A stretch of 64,000 nucleotides of DNA from Bacteroidales bacterium (lineage in GTDB: Bacteria > Bacteroidota > Bacteroidia > Bacteroidales > UBA932): the NCBI GenBank assembly GCA_017437125.1, contig JAFSBV010000012.1, positions 17,018 to 81,017 of the forward strand. Reading direction: 5' to 3'. Shown here piece after piece: positions 8,781-18,227 of the stretch. The notes beneath the pieces were generated by a model that had not been told where the DNA came from, ran no database searches, and saw nothing but the letters and a program-made list of their open reading frames with translations. The position numbers and the translations under genes were made by a program. Position 1 is the stretch's first letter. Each line of letters starts with the position of its first letter.

Positions 8781-10172
8781 ATGGCAGATAACGCACAAAT
8801 AAAGGTCTGTGTAGGACTTTCCGGAGGTGTTGACTCGAGCGTTGCGGCATTGTTGCTCAAGCAGCAGGGATATGATGTCTTTGCTCTTTTCATGCAGAAC
8901 TGGCACGACGCTTCGACTACTCTGCATGGCGACTGTGAATGGGAGGAGGACCGTTTCGTCGCAGAAATGGTGGCCAGGAAGATCGGAATCCCGTTTTATT
9001 TTGTCGATCTGAGCAAGGAATATCGTCAGAGGGTGGTTGATTATATGTTCGATGAATATGAAAAGGGACGCACCCCCAATCCGGATGTGCTGTGCAACCG
9101 TGAGATCAAGTTTGATGCATTCCTGAAATGTGCATTGAAGCTTGGAGCGGATTATGTGGCTACGGGACATTACTGCCGAAAGGAAACGACAGAGGGTCCT
9201 GAAGGCCCTGTATATAGGATTCTCGCCGGAACGGACCCGAACAAGGATCAGAGCTATTTCCTCTGCCAGCTTACCCAGGAACAGCTCTCGAAAGCGATGT
9301 TTCCTATTGGAGACATAATCAAGCCTGAGGTTCGCCGTATTGCCCATGAAGCTGATCTTCCATCTGCTGACAAGAAGGATTCACAAGGCATATGCTTCGT
9401 CGGAAAGGTGGATCTTCCGACTTTCCTACAGCAGAAACTGAAGCCGTGCGAAGGCGATGTTGTTGAGGTATATGATGCTTATTATGCTGATAATGAGCAG
9501 TATTTGTTCCTTAAGGAGACTCTTGATTCGCTGCTGAAAGCAGAGGGTGAGGCGAAGATGATTACTGACTATATTTCGGAAGACAAGGCTCAGCCTGTTC
9601 ATGAAGAAGGCTGTCCGTTTGATATGGATAAGGTCGCGGCCTTGACGGATGATGAGCTCGCGAGACTTTCAGAGCCTGTAAGATATGATATCAGGTTCGA
9701 AACTGAGACATACCGTAGCGGAAGGAAGCATATCAAGAAGACGAGATATAAGGAGAATCCTTTCGGAAAGATAGTCGGAAAACACGATGGAGCGCAGTTC
9801 TATACCATAGGACAGCGTAAGGGGCTGAATATCGGAGGCCATAAAGATTCCATATTCGTGATAGATACAGATATCCCTAAGAATATCATTTACGTCGGAG
9901 AAGGTCATACGCATAAAGGCCTGTCACGCAGCTGCCTGTGCCTTGTCCCGGAAGATATACATTGGATACGTCGTGATCTTGCCATGAAGGCAGGGGAAAT
10001 CCGTCGCTACCGTGTCCGCATCCGCTATCGTCAGCCATTGCAGGACGCAACGCTCATAATGCGCGAAAACTGTCTCTTCATCCTCTTCGACACCCCACAG
10101 CGCGGCATCACCCCGGGCCAGTTCGCAGTCTGGTACGACGGTGACGAGATGCTGGGGTCGGGAGTGATCTGA
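8781..10172 (+). CDS. mnmA: tRNA-uridine 2-sulfurtransferase MnmA with a large internal insertion
   Basis: The PP-loop motif [15 protein letters not shown] at the N-terminus binds ATP. The two catalytic cysteines are visible in [12 protein letters not shown] (about residue 98) and [10 protein letters not shown] (about residue 205). The enzyme makes the s2U34 modification in Lys/Glu/Gln tRNAs. ATG 8781 ([16 protein letters not shown]) is chosen over in-frame TTG 8763 and ATG 8769 because it is closest to the conserved start. The protein is ~463 aa against about 360-380 usually. The excess is an acidic segment of roughly 85-105 residues, starting at about residue 225 ([14 protein letters not shown]) and ending before [20 protein letters not shown]. 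Confidence 0.94.
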   Translation: MADNAQIKVCVGLSGGVDSSVAALLLKQQGYDVFALFMQNWHDASTTLHGDCEWEEDRFVAEMVARKIGIPFYFVDLSKEYRQRVVDYMFDEYEKGRTPNPDVLCNREIKFDAFLKCALKLGADYVATGHYCRKETTEGPEGPVYRILAGTDPNKDQSYFLCQLTQEQLSKAMFPIGDIIKPEVRRIAHEADLPSADKKDSQGICFVGKVDLPTFLQQKLKPCEGDVVEVYDAYYADNEQYLFLKETLDSLLKAEGEAKMITDYISEDKAQPVHEEGCPFDMDKVAALTDDELARLSEPVRYDIRFETETYRSGRKHIKKTRYKENPFGKIVGKHDGAQFYTIGQRKGLNIGGHKDSIFVIDTDIPKNIIYVGEGHTHKGLSRSCLCLVPEDIHWIRRDLAMKAGEIRRYRVRIRYRQPLQDATLIMRENCLFILFDTPQRGITPGQFAVWYDGDEMLGSGVI

Positions 10173-10284
10173 TTTCCTGTTGTATCCGGATGAGTGTCAG
10201 ACTGCCTTTTATGCTGATATAGACGAAAATTGGTCTCACTGCGGCATCCCAAAACAACCTCAGTAAGATTATATGCAGAAAAAA

Positions 10285-11637
10285 TTACTGTAACGATCTT
10301 GCTGCCGAGATTCCGGCAAGATAGCCTGTCGAGAAGGCTGTCTGGAGGTTGTAGCCGCCGGTATCGGCATCGAGATCCAGTATTTCTCCGGCGAAGTGGA
10401 GCCCTGGAATGAGCTTTGATTCCAGGGTCTTTGGGGTCATTTCGTCGAGGTTGACACCGCCGGCTGTCACGACGCATCTTTCATATCCGACAAATCCTTC
10501 GACATCCATCTTCCAGTTCTTGAGGATTCTTGCAAGAGTCTTATGATCTGCGGACGGGTTCAAGGCCGTGAATGCCGGAATAAGCGACATAGGCATCACC
10601 TTGGTAAGAAGTACCCTGAATCTGTCCTTGTAGAGCTTGTTTGCGGTCTTCCTGTCTTTGCACACTTCGTTCCATAGCGTACTGATGCGCACTGTGAGAT
10701 CATCAATGTCAACTGCAGGCTTGAGGTCGATCGATACGGATACCTTGGAGCCGTTTATGACGGCATTGACGCATTTCCTGCTTATCTTGAATCCGATAGG
10801 CCCTTCGAGTCCTCCGTCGGTGAAATCGAGATCTCCGAATTCGTCCTGGGCGAGGTTCCCGTCGATGATGAGGTTGAGACCGACATTCTTCAACTGATTT
10901 CCGCAAAGCGACTGTCCTATCTCAGTAAGAGGAGTGCTTCTGTCTATATGACCTTTGATCATCTTGTCGCTTGCCTTTGTCCTGTCATCCTTATATCCTT
11001 TGGGAACGATGGCTGTGAGCGACGGGAACAGCGGCTTGATGGTATGGCCCATAGATTCTGCCCATCCGTAGCCGTCTCCTGTGGATCCGGTCTTGGGGTA
11101 GGAGAGTCCTCCAGTGCAGATTATGAGCTTGCGGGAAGTGTATGCCGATCCGTCGGAGCATTTGATCGTAAAAGATCCTTCACCTTGTTCCGAATGACAA
11201 GAAATATCCCTTACATCTTTATTGCAATTTATCTGAGCTCCAGCTGTTTCAGCGGCGCGAACCAAGGCGTCGATGACGTCGGAGGCAAGATGTGAAGAAG
11301 GGAATGCCCTGTCTCCTCGCTCCACGACTGATTCCATTCCCTGCTCAAGGAGGAAATCGATCATTTTTTCTGAATTCAGATTATAGAACGACGGCTTCAG
11401 AAAATTCGGCTTAGGATGGATATGGCCGCTGAATTCGTTCCAGGGCTTTACATTGGTGAAATTGCAACGTCCCTTGCCGGTGATCATGATCTTGCGGCCA
11501 GGTCTGGCCATCTTCTCAAGAACGATGACCTTTCCATTGGTTCCCCTGTCTGTAAATGTACCGGCAGCACCTGCTGCAGCCATGAGGCCGGCAGCACCGC
11601 CACCGATTATGATAATGTCAGCCGAATAGTTTCCCAT
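10285..11637 (-). CDS. NAD(P)/FAD-dependent oxidoreductase (HI0933/YhiN/BaiN family)
   Basis: The 450-aa protein begins MGNYSADIIIIGGGAAGLMAAA, an FAD-binding Rossmann motif. GRKIMITGKGRCNFTN and IICTGGLSYPKTGSTGDGY follow, and a C-terminal FAGEILDLDADTGGYNLQTAFSTGYLAG closes the FAD site; all are hallmarks of the COG2081 family. Members are flavoproteins of largely unknown substrate, and one clostridial relative (BaiN) was linked to bile-acid reduction. The frame is open upstream to 11793, but that part runs through the tRNA-Thr gene on the other strand, so ATG 11637 is the true start. Predicted cytoplasmic. Confidence 0.92.
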   Translation of the reverse strand: MGNYSADIIIIGGGAAGLMAAAGAAGTFTDRGTNGKVIVLEKMARPGRKIMITGKGRCNFTNVKPWNEFSGHIHPKPNFLKPSFYNLNSEKMIDFLLEQGMESVVERGDRAFPSSHLASDVIDALVRAAETAGAQINCNKDVRDISCHSEQGEGSFTIKCSDGSAYTSRKLIICTGGLSYPKTGSTGDGYGWAESMGHTIKPLFPSLTAIVPKGYKDDRTKASDKMIKGHIDRSTPLTEIGQSLCGNQLKNVGLNLIIDGNLAQDEFGDLDFTDGGLEGPIGFKISRKCVNAVINGSKVSVSIDLKPAVDIDDLTVRISTLWNEVCKDRKTANKLYKDRFRVLLTKVMPMSLIPAFTALNPSADHKTLARILKNWKMDVEGFVGYERCVVTAGGVNLDEMTPKTLESKLIPGLHFAGEILDLDADTGGYNLQTAFSTGYLAGISAARSLQ

Positions 11638-11717
11638 ATCAATCTTTGTAAAAAACAGATGCAAATTTAAGTGAATTTCTCTATATTTGCAGTCCCTTTG
11701 CAAAAAGGAGTTACGTT

Positions 11718-11790
11718 GCCACTTTAGCTTAGTCGGTAGAGCATCGCATTCGTAACGCGAAGGTCGTGGGTTCGAATCCCATAGGTGGCT
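11718..11790 (+). tRNA. tRNA-Thr (anticodon CGT)
   Basis: The 73-nt cloverleaf has acceptor stem GCCACTT/AGGTGGC, D-arm GCTTAGTCGGTAGAGC, anticodon loop TTCGTAA with anticodon CGT (reads ACG, threonine), and T-arm GTGGGTTCGAATCCCAT. The discriminator base is T and CCA is not encoded. It resembles E. coli tRNA-Thr(CGU) in the anticodon arm and variable region. A strong hairpin terminator follows 7 bases later. Confidence 0.97.
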
Positions 11791-11796
11791 CAAAAA

Positions 11797-11840
11797 ATCA
11801 GGCAGTCCGGATTAGATTACGGGCTGCCTGATTCTCTTTT
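11797..11840. terminator. bidirectional rho-independent terminator between tRNA-Thr and the thioredoxin lipoprotein
   Basis: Arms ATCAGGCAGtCCG and CGGgCTGCCTGAT (11797-11832) form a strong stem. It is preceded by an A-run (11792-11797) and followed by TCTCTTTTATTT, so it serves both the tRNA (rightward) and the gene at 11839-12306 (leftward). Confidence 0.85.
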
Positions 11841-12306
11841 ATTTCTCCAGAAGAAGTGTCTTGATCTCTTCCGTAAACTTCTCCTTGTTTCGTGATCCGA
11901 CTGTCATGACTGGTTCTGCATCTCCTGTCGGAATATAAAGTATAGCAGGGATCGAGCTTACGTTGAAGGCCTGGGCCAGACCTCTTTCCTTGTCGATATC
12001 GACCTTATATATCACGATGTCGCCTTTGTATTCCTTTGCAAGCTCTTCGAGGATAGGGGCGATTCTCTGGCATGGGCCGCACCATGATGCAGTGAAGTCA
12101 ACTATGGCTGGCTTGTCTCCAAGATATTTCAATTCTTCAACTGTAAGATCATATACCTTCTTGTTGAAAGTCTCGGAATTGAGCTCCACAACATTCTTGT
12201 CTGTTTTTTCTTTCTTCTCTGCGGTCTTTGCTCCGGCATTTCCGCAAGCAGCGAACATGAACAGCGCTGCAATTGCCGTCAAGGCAGTCTTATAGATTGT
12301 CTTCAT
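11839..12306 (-). CDS. thioredoxin-fold lipoprotein (periplasmic disulfide oxidoreductase)
   Basis: The 155-aa protein has a type II signal peptide and lipobox FAAC (MKTIYKTALTAIAALFMFAACG), then a charged linker (residues ~25-42) and a complete thioredoxin domain. The active site WCGPC sits in VDFTASWCGPCQRIAPIL near residue 76, and the cis-proline is in SSIPAILYI. The active site is identical to cytosolic thioredoxin, but the lipid anchor places the protein at the periplasmic face. The gene is 43 bp from the catalase gene on the same strand, which fits an oxidative-stress role by association only. Confidence 0.88.
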   Translation of the reverse strand: MKTIYKTALTAIAALFMFAACGNAGAKTAEKKEKTDKNVVELNSETFNKKVYDLTVEELKYLGDKPAIVDFTASWCGPCQRIAPILEELAKEYKGDIVIYKVDIDKERGLAQAFNVSSIPAILYIPTGDAEPVMTVGSRNKEKFTEEIKTLLLEK

Positions 12307-12349
12307 ATCTTTGTGTTTTTATTCATGCAAATCTAATAATAAAATCTTA

Positions 12350-13834
12350 TTATTCAGCGGGGTCTGACGATGATAATGCATCTTCAAGATCCAGGCCCAA
12401 TGCCTCAGCTACTCCTTTGCCATATCCCGGATCAGCCTTGTAGCAGTTCCTGATGTGTCTCTGCTTGATGAAGAGAAGCGCATCTCCCATTGCGCGGGCC
12501 GTGTTCTCGCACGTGATCTTTCTGTCCTCTGCGCTCATGAGCCTCCACAGCTTGCCTGGCTGGGTGTAATAATCATTGTCATATTCCCTCTCATTGTAAT
12601 TATATGCAGGTCCTCCGTCCATAGGCGGTTCCTTCATTGCAGGCGAATCCTTCCATTCCCCGAAACTGTTCGGCTCATATGGGGTCGTACCTCCATAATT
12701 GCCGTCAGTACGCATCTGTCCGTCACGATGATATGAATGGAAAGGGCAGCGTGGCCTGTTCACGGGAATAAGGTTGTGATTCACTCCGAGACGATACCGC
12801 TGTGCATCGCCATATGAGAAAAGACGGCCCTGCAGCATCTTGTCCGGTGAGAATCCTATTCCGTCGATGACGTTCATCGGATTGAATGCGGCCTGCTCTA
12901 CTTCAGCAAAGAAGTTCTCCGGATTCCTGTTCAATTCGAGAATGCCGACATCCATCAGAGGAAAGTCCTTGTGATACCAGACCTTCGTCAGATCGAAAGG
13001 ATTGATATGATATTTCTTCGCCTCATCCTCCGTCATCAGCTGGATCTGCATCTTCCATCTTGGAAAATCGCCTCTTTCTATAGCTTCATAAAGATCCCTC
13101 TGATGCGATTCCCTGTCTTTCGCAATGACAGCTTCAGCCTCGGCGTCAGTCATGTTCCTGATGCCCTGCATGGTCTGAAGATGGAACTTTACCCATGTCC
13201 GCTTGTTGTCGGAATTAATGAAACTGTACGTGTGGCTGCCGAATCCGTGCATGTGCCTGTAAGATAGAGGTATGCCGCGAGGGCTCATGGTGATGGTGAT
13301 CTGGTGCAGGGCTTCAGGCAAAAGGGTCCAGAAATCCCAGTTGTTTGTCGCACTTCTCATGCCTGTACGAGGATCGCGCTTGATCGCATGGTTTAGGTCA
13401 GGGAATTTCATCGGATCTCTGAGGAAGAATACCGGCGTGTTGTTGCCAACAAGATCCCAGTTGCCGGTGTCCGTGTAGAATTTCATGGCAAAGCCTCTGA
13501 TGTCACGTTCTGCATCTGCAGCTCCTCTTTCTCCTGCCACGGTGGAGAAACGGACGAAGCATTCAGTCTTTTTACCGACTTCAGAAAAGATTGACGCTCG
13601 TGTCCATGCTGTGATGTCGTTTGTGACGGTGAATGTGCCGTAGGCTCCGGCGCCTTTTGCGTGCATACGCCTTTCCGGGATTACCTCGCGGTCGAAATGT
13701 GCCAGCTTCTCCATATACCATGGATCCTGCATCGTTACCGGGCCTGGACGCCCTGCTGTCTGGATGTTCTGATTGTCGGCTACAGGCCTTCCGTTTGTGG
13801 AGGTCAGTGTGTGGGGATTCTTTTTCATGTTCAT
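12350..13834 (-). CDS. katA: monofunctional heme catalase (small-subunit, clade 3)
   Basis: The 494-aa protein has the small-subunit catalase length. Catalytic histidine is in [14 protein letters not shown] (about residue 57), asparagine in [15 protein letters not shown] (about 130), and the proximal heme tyrosine in [14 protein letters not shown] (about 340). The N-terminal [19 protein letters not shown] is the standard KatA start. It dismutates hydrogen peroxide in the cytoplasm. Two nearby starts (13834 and 13828, both ATG) are possible. A 14-bp perfect hairpin lies 42 bp upstream and most likely ends the preceding transcript. Redox regulation is plausible, but no clear operator was identified. 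Confidence 0.97.
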   Translation of the reverse strand: MNMKKNPHTLTSTNGRPVADNQNIQTAGRPGPVTMQDPWYMEKLAHFDREVIPERRMHAKGAGAYGTFTVTNDITAWTRASIFSEVGKKTECFVRFSTVAGERGAADAERDIRGFAMKFYTDTGNWDLVGNNTPVFFLRDPMKFPDLNHAIKRDPRTGMRSATNNWDFWTLLPEALHQITITMSPRGIPLSYRHMHGFGSHTYSFINSDNKRTWVKFHLQTMQGIRNMTDAEAEAVIAKDRESHQRDLYEAIERGDFPRWKMQIQLMTEDEAKKYHINPFDLTKVWYHKDFPLMDVGILELNRNPENFFAEVEQAAFNPMNVIDGIGFSPDKMLQGRLFSYGDAQRYRLGVNHNLIPVNRPRCPFHSYHRDGQMRTDGNYGGTTPYEPNSFGEWKDSPAMKEPPMDGGPAYNYNEREYDNDYYTQPGKLWRLMSAEDRKITCENTARAMGDALLFIKQRHIRNCYKADPGYGKGVAEALGLDLEDALSSSDPAE

Positions 13835-13875
13835 AGTGTTGTTCGTTTACAAGTAAGCCCGCAACCAAAACAAAT

Positions 13876-13921
13876 GCCAAGACGCCTTGCCGGCTGCTGA
13901 TTTCCGACAAGGCGTCTTGGC
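13876..13921 (-). terminator. 14-bp perfect hairpin ending the dnaN-side transcript
   Basis: GCCAAGACGCCTTG (13876-13889) and CAAGGCGTCTTGGC (13908-13921) are perfectly complementary with an 18-nt loop. On the minus strand it follows the gene at 13935-14522 by 13 bp and is followed by ATTTGTTTTGG. The tail is only moderately T-rich, so termination is inferred. Confidence 0.7.
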
Positions 13922-13934
13922 TGTATGTGTAATA

Positions 13935-14522
13935 TCAGAATATGATATTCAGATCGTACAGGCTGTTTTCGCAGTATCTGGCCTGGAATCTGACGTCTCC
14001 TTCTTCTTTTGTTGCCAGTATTCCTGCAGGAGCAAGTTCAATGGCAATATAGTCGCCGATTCTGACAGATGTCATTTCTGATGCCCTGCAGATCGTGTCC
14101 TCGATCATTTCTTTCAGCATTCCCTCTGCCGGAGCATTCAATCCCGAAGCGGGGTATGCGAATGAGGTTGCTCCGTTCCTGCTGACTTCAAATATATTGT
14201 CGGGGCTCTCCAGCACTACCGGATTGTAAAGCGGAGCCGGAAGCAGCGAACTGTGGTCTGCACATGAAGTGAATGCTATTTCATCAGAGCCTTCCTTCCT
14301 GCAATACAGCAGCGCACCGTAGTTGAATGCATCATAATAGCGTGATGCGAACTTCTTCCCGATACATTTTCCGGCCTTGCTTATTCGGACAAACAGTATC
14401 GGAGCCCAATCGATGACATCGATACTTCCGGGAACATAGAAATCCTTGTTTTCTCTTTCCCATGTCGTGTCGGGACGGCAGTAGCACATGCTGCTGTCAT
14501 ATGGCCTTACAATGATGTTCAT
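13935..14522 (-). CDS. divergent fumarylacetoacetate-hydrolase-like protein, probably lacking metal ligands
   Basis: The 195-aa protein aligns by eye with Bacteroidales FAH-family proteins. The segment VRISKAGKCIGKKFASRYYDAFNYG corresponds to their '..RLGKNI..RFA.RYYD...VG', and the C-terminal RIGDYIAIELAP to 'KKGD.IF.EL'. Where active FAH proteins carry the D-Y-E-x-E metal ligands, this one reads VIDWAPILF, and the following DFTARD-type motif is absent. It is therefore likely a catalytically inactive relative, though the family assignment itself is uncertain. Its ATG overlaps the exonuclease stop (TGATG), so translation is probably coupled. Predicted cytoplasmic. Confidence 0.6.
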   Translation of the reverse strand: MNIIVRPYDSSMCYCRPDTTWERENKDFYVPGSIDVIDWAPILFVRISKAGKCIGKKFASRYYDAFNYGALLYCRKEGSDEIAFTSCADHSSLLPAPLYNPVVLESPDNIFEVSRNGATSFAYPASGLNAPAEGMLKEMIEDTICRASEMTSVRIGDYIAIELAPAGILATKEEGDVRFQARYCENSLYDLNIIF

Positions 14523-15445
14523 CAGTCTTCCTCTTGTGAAAAAAGGCTTCCAAGCTCTTCAAAAGGTGTATAGCCTTTTGTACGTGGAACAAATGTGGTG
14601 GTCTTCTTCTTTTCTGCTGCCGCAGCTTTCTTCTCAGCCTCGAACTGGGCCTTGAGCATGGCGAACTGCCGCTTCGTGTCAAGAGTGAAGTCTCCGTTGT
14701 CTATCCATGCGAAATATGAGGGTTCGCTGAAATATACTTCACGCGCTGTCTTTCCCTTATGCTTGCCGAAACTTACGGTAGGCTCGTCCTTGTCATTCAG
14801 AATGAGTCTGCCTGCATAATCCACTGTCCTTTGTTTGGTGGAGAATCTTGCCAGTTTCTCGACATTGTTCTCTATGCGCGGATCTCCGGCATATCTGTCG
14901 AGCTGTCCTTTCAGGACTTCGTATGTCGCGAGAGTATCTGCTTCCGCCGCATGTGCATTCTCGAGTTCGAGACCGCAATAGAAAAGGTAGGCAGCCTTGA
15001 GCGTACGGGGCTCCATAGCGTGGAAAATGTTCTGGACATCCACCATCTTCATTGCATGAAGGTCGATTTCCGGCTTTTTGTCGGTATATCTTCGCACGCG
15101 CTCGATCTCTTCCGCAAGCATCGGAAGATCGAATTTTGCAGAATTGAATCCTGCGAGATCGCTGCCGTCAAGCCATTCCACCACTTCGTCTGCGACCTGA
15201 TAGAATGTAGGCTCATTCATAAGGTCTTCTGCTGAAATCCCGTGTACTGCCTGTGCGGAAGGATTGATTGCCCTCTGGCACTGATGTTCATAATCCCAAG
15301 GACGTACGCGCCAGGTCTTTACCCTCTGCTCTCCTCCCGGAAGAATCTTGACAAAGCAGAGCTCAATGATCGAGTCTGATGCGATATTGAGCCCTGTGCT
15401 TTCTATGTCGAAAAATAATAATGGTCTTTCGAGGTTCAGTTCCAT
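14522..15445 (-). CDS. DEDDh 3'-5' exonuclease (DnaQ-like) with C-terminal extension
   Basis: The 307-aa protein carries ExoI FFDIESTGL (residues ~11-19, D and E ligands), ExoII AGFNSAKFDLPML (~98-110) and ExoIII HAAEADTLAT (His and Asp), the complete DEDDh set. After ~190 residues there is a small domain PTVSFGKHKGKTAREV, a motif also found at the C-terminus of exodeoxyribonuclease X-like proteins, then a Lys/Ala-rich coiled stretch. It lies 3 bp downstream of dnaN and overlaps the next gene by one base. This suggests a role with the sliding clamp in repair or proofreading, an inference from context. Confidence 0.9.
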   Translation of the reverse strand: MELNLERPLLFFDIESTGLNIASDSIIELCFVKILPGGEQRVKTWRVRPWDYEHQCQRAINPSAQAVHGISAEDLMNEPTFYQVADEVVEWLDGSDLAGFNSAKFDLPMLAEEIERVRRYTDKKPEIDLHAMKMVDVQNIFHAMEPRTLKAAYLFYCGLELENAHAAEADTLATYEVLKGQLDRYAGDPRIENNVEKLARFSTKQRTVDYAGRLILNDKDEPTVSFGKHKGKTAREVYFSEPSYFAWIDNGDFTLDTKRQFAMLKAQFEAEKKAAAAEKKKTTTFVPRTKGYTPFEELGSLFSQEED

Positions 15446-15447
15446 GT

Positions 15448-16569
15448 CTAACTTATCATAATAGGCATGATGATACCGCAGATCTTTTCGCTCTCTTCCT
15501 CCTCTTCAGCAGGAACGACGAGGGCTGCACGCTTGCTGTCAAGGAACTTCATCACGAGTTCTCCGCAGTTCATGTTGGAAAGGATCTCGATGATGAACGG
15601 AGACTTGAAGCCGATGGTAAGGTCTTCGCCGTCATACTGACATGCGATGGTCTCGTGAGCTGCGATCGAGAATCCGAGATCCTGTGCCGAAACCATGAGG
15701 CTTCCGCTCTTGAGGTCGAACTTGATGTGGTTTGAGGCCTTGTTCGAGCAGACAGAAACGCGTCTTACAGTGTTCAGGAGCTGCACCCTGTTGATTCTCA
15801 GGATGTTCGAGTTGTTCTGAGGGATGACGTCACGATATTTAGGATATTTTCCTACTACCAGACGGCAGATCACCATGGTGTTACCGAATGTGAATACGGC
15901 GTTCTTCGAATCGAAAGAAATCTGTACTGTCTCCGCATCCTTGCCGATGATAGCCTTCAGGATGGCTGCCGGCTTCTTGTGAAGGATGAATGACGCCTTT
16001 TCAGATGCCTGGACATCAGCTGTGGTATAGCATATGAGCTTGTGTGAGTCTGATGCTACAAGCGTTGTCGATGCTGTGTCGATATCGAAGAGGATACCGT
16101 TCATCGCAGGACGGATCTCATCGTCAGCGGTAGCGTAAATCGTGCTTGCGATACCGTCCACGAGGCTCTGGGCAGGGAAACTGAGTGTAACTGCAGTCTC
16201 GTCTGTACCTGTGATTTCAGGGTAATCTTCAGCAGGGAAATAAGGGAGTGTGGATTCTCCGCTTGCCCAGCTGCATACGAATGAGCTGTCGCTTGAGGTG
16301 CTGATTGTGAGAGGCTGGTCAGGAAGCTCCTTGAGAAGGTCCATCATGTGCTTTGCAGGCACAGCGATCCTTCCTTCCTCTGCTGTGTTCTCAACCTCGA
16401 TTTTAGTCTTAAGAGTGAGCTCCGAATCTGAAGCTGTGATTTCCAGTGTGTTTCCCTTGAGGTCAAAAAGGAAATTCTCAAGGATAGGAAGCGGCGACTT
16501 TGCAGGGATCGCCTTTGCTACTGCCAATACGCCTCTGAGCAGTTCTGAACTTGAAATTATCAGTTTCAT
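15448..16569 (-). CDS. dnaN: DNA polymerase III beta subunit (sliding clamp)
   Basis: The 373-aa protein has the three-domain clamp layout. The N-terminus MKLIISSSELLRGVLAVAKAI, PILENFLFDLKGNTLEITASDSEL, the middle-domain SDSHKLICY, and the C-terminal NMNCGELVMKFLDSKRAALVVP region with PI(M) terminus IIMPIMIS are all family features. The clamp encircles DNA and tethers polymerase and repair factors. It is the first gene of a dnaN-exonuclease-FAH-like transcript (gap of 2 bp, then one-base overlap). It is divergent from the HtrA gene across ~200 bp. Confidence 0.97.
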   Translation of the reverse strand: MKLIISSSELLRGVLAVAKAIPAKSPLPILENFLFDLKGNTLEITASDSELTLKTKIEVENTAEEGRIAVPAKHMMDLLKELPDQPLTISTSSDSSFVCSWASGESTLPYFPAEDYPEITGTDETAVTLSFPAQSLVDGIASTIYATADDEIRPAMNGILFDIDTASTTLVASDSHKLICYTTADVQASEKASFILHKKPAAILKAIIGKDAETVQISFDSKNAVFTFGNTMVICRLVVGKYPKYRDVIPQNNSNILRINRVQLLNTVRRVSVCSNKASNHIKFDLKSGSLMVSAQDLGFSIAAHETIACQYDGEDLTIGFKSPFIIEILSNMNCGELVMKFLDSKRAALVVPAEEEEESEKICGIIMPIMIS

Positions 16570-16704
16570 GATATCTTGTATTAATTATTATTTCATCATA
16601 ATTGCCGTTTGCATATACTACGGCATAATAAGTGAACAAATATAGAAAATTTTTTCATAGACATTGGCATATTTTTTGATTTTTTCGCAGTTGTATTTTG
16701 AATT

Positions 16705-16720
16705 CTGACAGGATTGTCAG
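16705..16720. promoter_or_regulatory. perfect 16-bp palindrome upstream of the HtrA protease gene
   Basis: CTGACA-GGAT-TGTCAG is a perfect inverted repeat 51 bp before the HtrA ATG, in the 200-bp dnaN/htrA divergent region. It could be an operator for the protease gene. No regulator can be named. Confidence 0.4.
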
Positions 16721-16770
16721 CAAAAACCGTACAGAACAAATAATAATTATCACAAATACAGTTATACAGT

Positions 16771-18201
16771 ATGAAAAGAGGTGTTTTGATTGCTATGCTT
16801 TCCGCAATTGTCGGAGGGCTGACAGCTTATGCTGTTGTAGATTTCATGATTGATGAGCCTGTGCAGACGGTTCAGGCTGCGGATGGAGCTCAGTTCAGAA
16901 CGGTAAGTCTGGCACATGAAAACTGGCCTGATTTCACATATGCTGCCGAATCGGCAGTCGATGCTGTTGTATATGTCAAAGTGACATCTTCGCCTAAGGT
17001 ACAGCAGCAGGCTCCCGAATCCATTTTCGATTTCTTCTTCGGATATCCAGGTGCGGCTCCTCAGCAGCGTGAAAGAGTCAACAGCGGTTCCGGCGTGATC
17101 ATCCGTGAGGACGGATATATCGTCACTAACAACCATGTGATCGATGGCGCGACCAAGATAGAAGTGACATTGAACAGCAACCAGACATATCCGGCGACCC
17201 TTGTCGGTGCTGACCCGGCTACGGATGTGGCTCTTCTCAAGATAGAGGCTTCAGGCCTGCCGATCATACCGTTCGGTGATTCAGACAAGCTTCGTCTTGG
17301 CGAATGGGTTATTGCTATCGGTTCTCCATATGACCTTCGTTCTACTATTACTGCAGGAATCGTAAGTGCCAAGGGACGTTCTATGCCAAGCAACGGGGAG
17401 TTCAAGATCGAATCCTTCATCCAGACTGATGCTGCAGTGAATCCGGGCAACAGCGGCGGAGCCCTTGTTGACAGGGCTGGTAATCTGGTGGGTATCAATA
17501 CCGCCATCATCTCCCAGACAGGCTCATATACTGGATATTCGTTTGCAGTTCCGTCAAACATCGTGAAGAAGATCGCTTACGATCTGATGGACTTCGGAAG
17601 CGTTAAGAGAGCGGTACTTGGCATATCGATGATGCCGATTGATGATAAAATTGCTGACGAATTGAAACTTTCTTCAAGAAACGGCGTATATATTAGCGAG
17701 GTTTCGAAAAGCAGTGCTGCTGACAAGGCCGGAATGAAGGCTGGAGACATTCTCCTTGCGATCGACTCTACGAAGATCACCAATACTGCATCAGTGCAGG
17801 AAGCAGTCAGCAGATTCTCTCCTGGAGACAAGGCTGTTCTGACCGTTCTCAGGGATGGAAAGGAACTCAGTCTTGACGTGACTTTCAAGGGCACTTCGCA
17901 GGAAAACGGCACTCTGTCCGATGATGGATCGATAGCTTTCTACGGTTCTTCCATCAAGGCGGCCGACGAGGAAGTGCTTGAAAGATTCGGCCTCAAGCAT
18001 GGTGTACAGATCGTGGAACTCGGTCCCGGCAAGCTTATGGAAGCCGGCGCAGTCGAAGGATTTGTCATCCAGTATGTCAATGACCATCCGGTAAAGACAC
18101 CGCAGGAGGTAATCGACATTGTAAAGAAGTCGAAGAGAGCTGTATTTATCGAGGGTGTGACCCCTTCAGGAAGAACAGGTTATTTCGGCTTCGGAGTATA
18201 G
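16771..18201 (+). CDS. HtrA/DegP-family periplasmic serine protease (Do-like)
   Basis: The 476-aa protein has an N-terminal signal/anchor (MKRGVLIAMLSAIVGGLTAYAVV). The trypsin-like domain contains the full triad: His in YIVTNNHVIDGA, Asp in ATDVALLKI, and Ser in VNPGNSGGALV. A canonical PDZ domain follows (GVYISEVSKSSAADKAGMKAGDILLAID), then a second, shorter PDZ-like segment ending PSGRTGYFGFGV. These proteases degrade or refold misfolded envelope proteins. It ends 26 bp before rpoD on the same strand, so read-through is possible. A 16-bp palindrome lies upstream. Confidence 0.95.
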   Translation: MKRGVLIAMLSAIVGGLTAYAVVDFMIDEPVQTVQAADGAQFRTVSLAHENWPDFTYAAESAVDAVVYVKVTSSPKVQQQAPESIFDFFFGYPGAAPQQRERVNSGSGVIIREDGYIVTNNHVIDGATKIEVTLNSNQTYPATLVGADPATDVALLKIEASGLPIIPFGDSDKLRLGEWVIAIGSPYDLRSTITAGIVSAKGRSMPSNGEFKIESFIQTDAAVNPGNSGGALVDRAGNLVGINTAIISQTGSYTGYSFAVPSNIVKKIAYDLMDFGSVKRAVLGISMMPIDDKIADELKLSSRNGVYISEVSKSSAADKAGMKAGDILLAIDSTKITNTASVQEAVSRFSPGDKAVLTVLRDGKELSLDVTFKGTSQENGTLSDDGSIAFYGSSIKAADEEVLERFGLKHGVQIVELGPGKLMEAGAVEGFVIQYVNDHPVKTPQEVIDIVKKSKRAVFIEGVTPSGRTGYFGFGV

Positions 18202-18227
18202 GAGTGAAATAAACTTAATTATATTGA

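Noticed and set aside
11638-11793. 52-residue N-terminal extension of the HI0933-like flavoprotein
   Set aside because: It runs through the tRNA-Thr gene on the other strand. The conserved family start MGNYSADIIIIGGG is at 11637.
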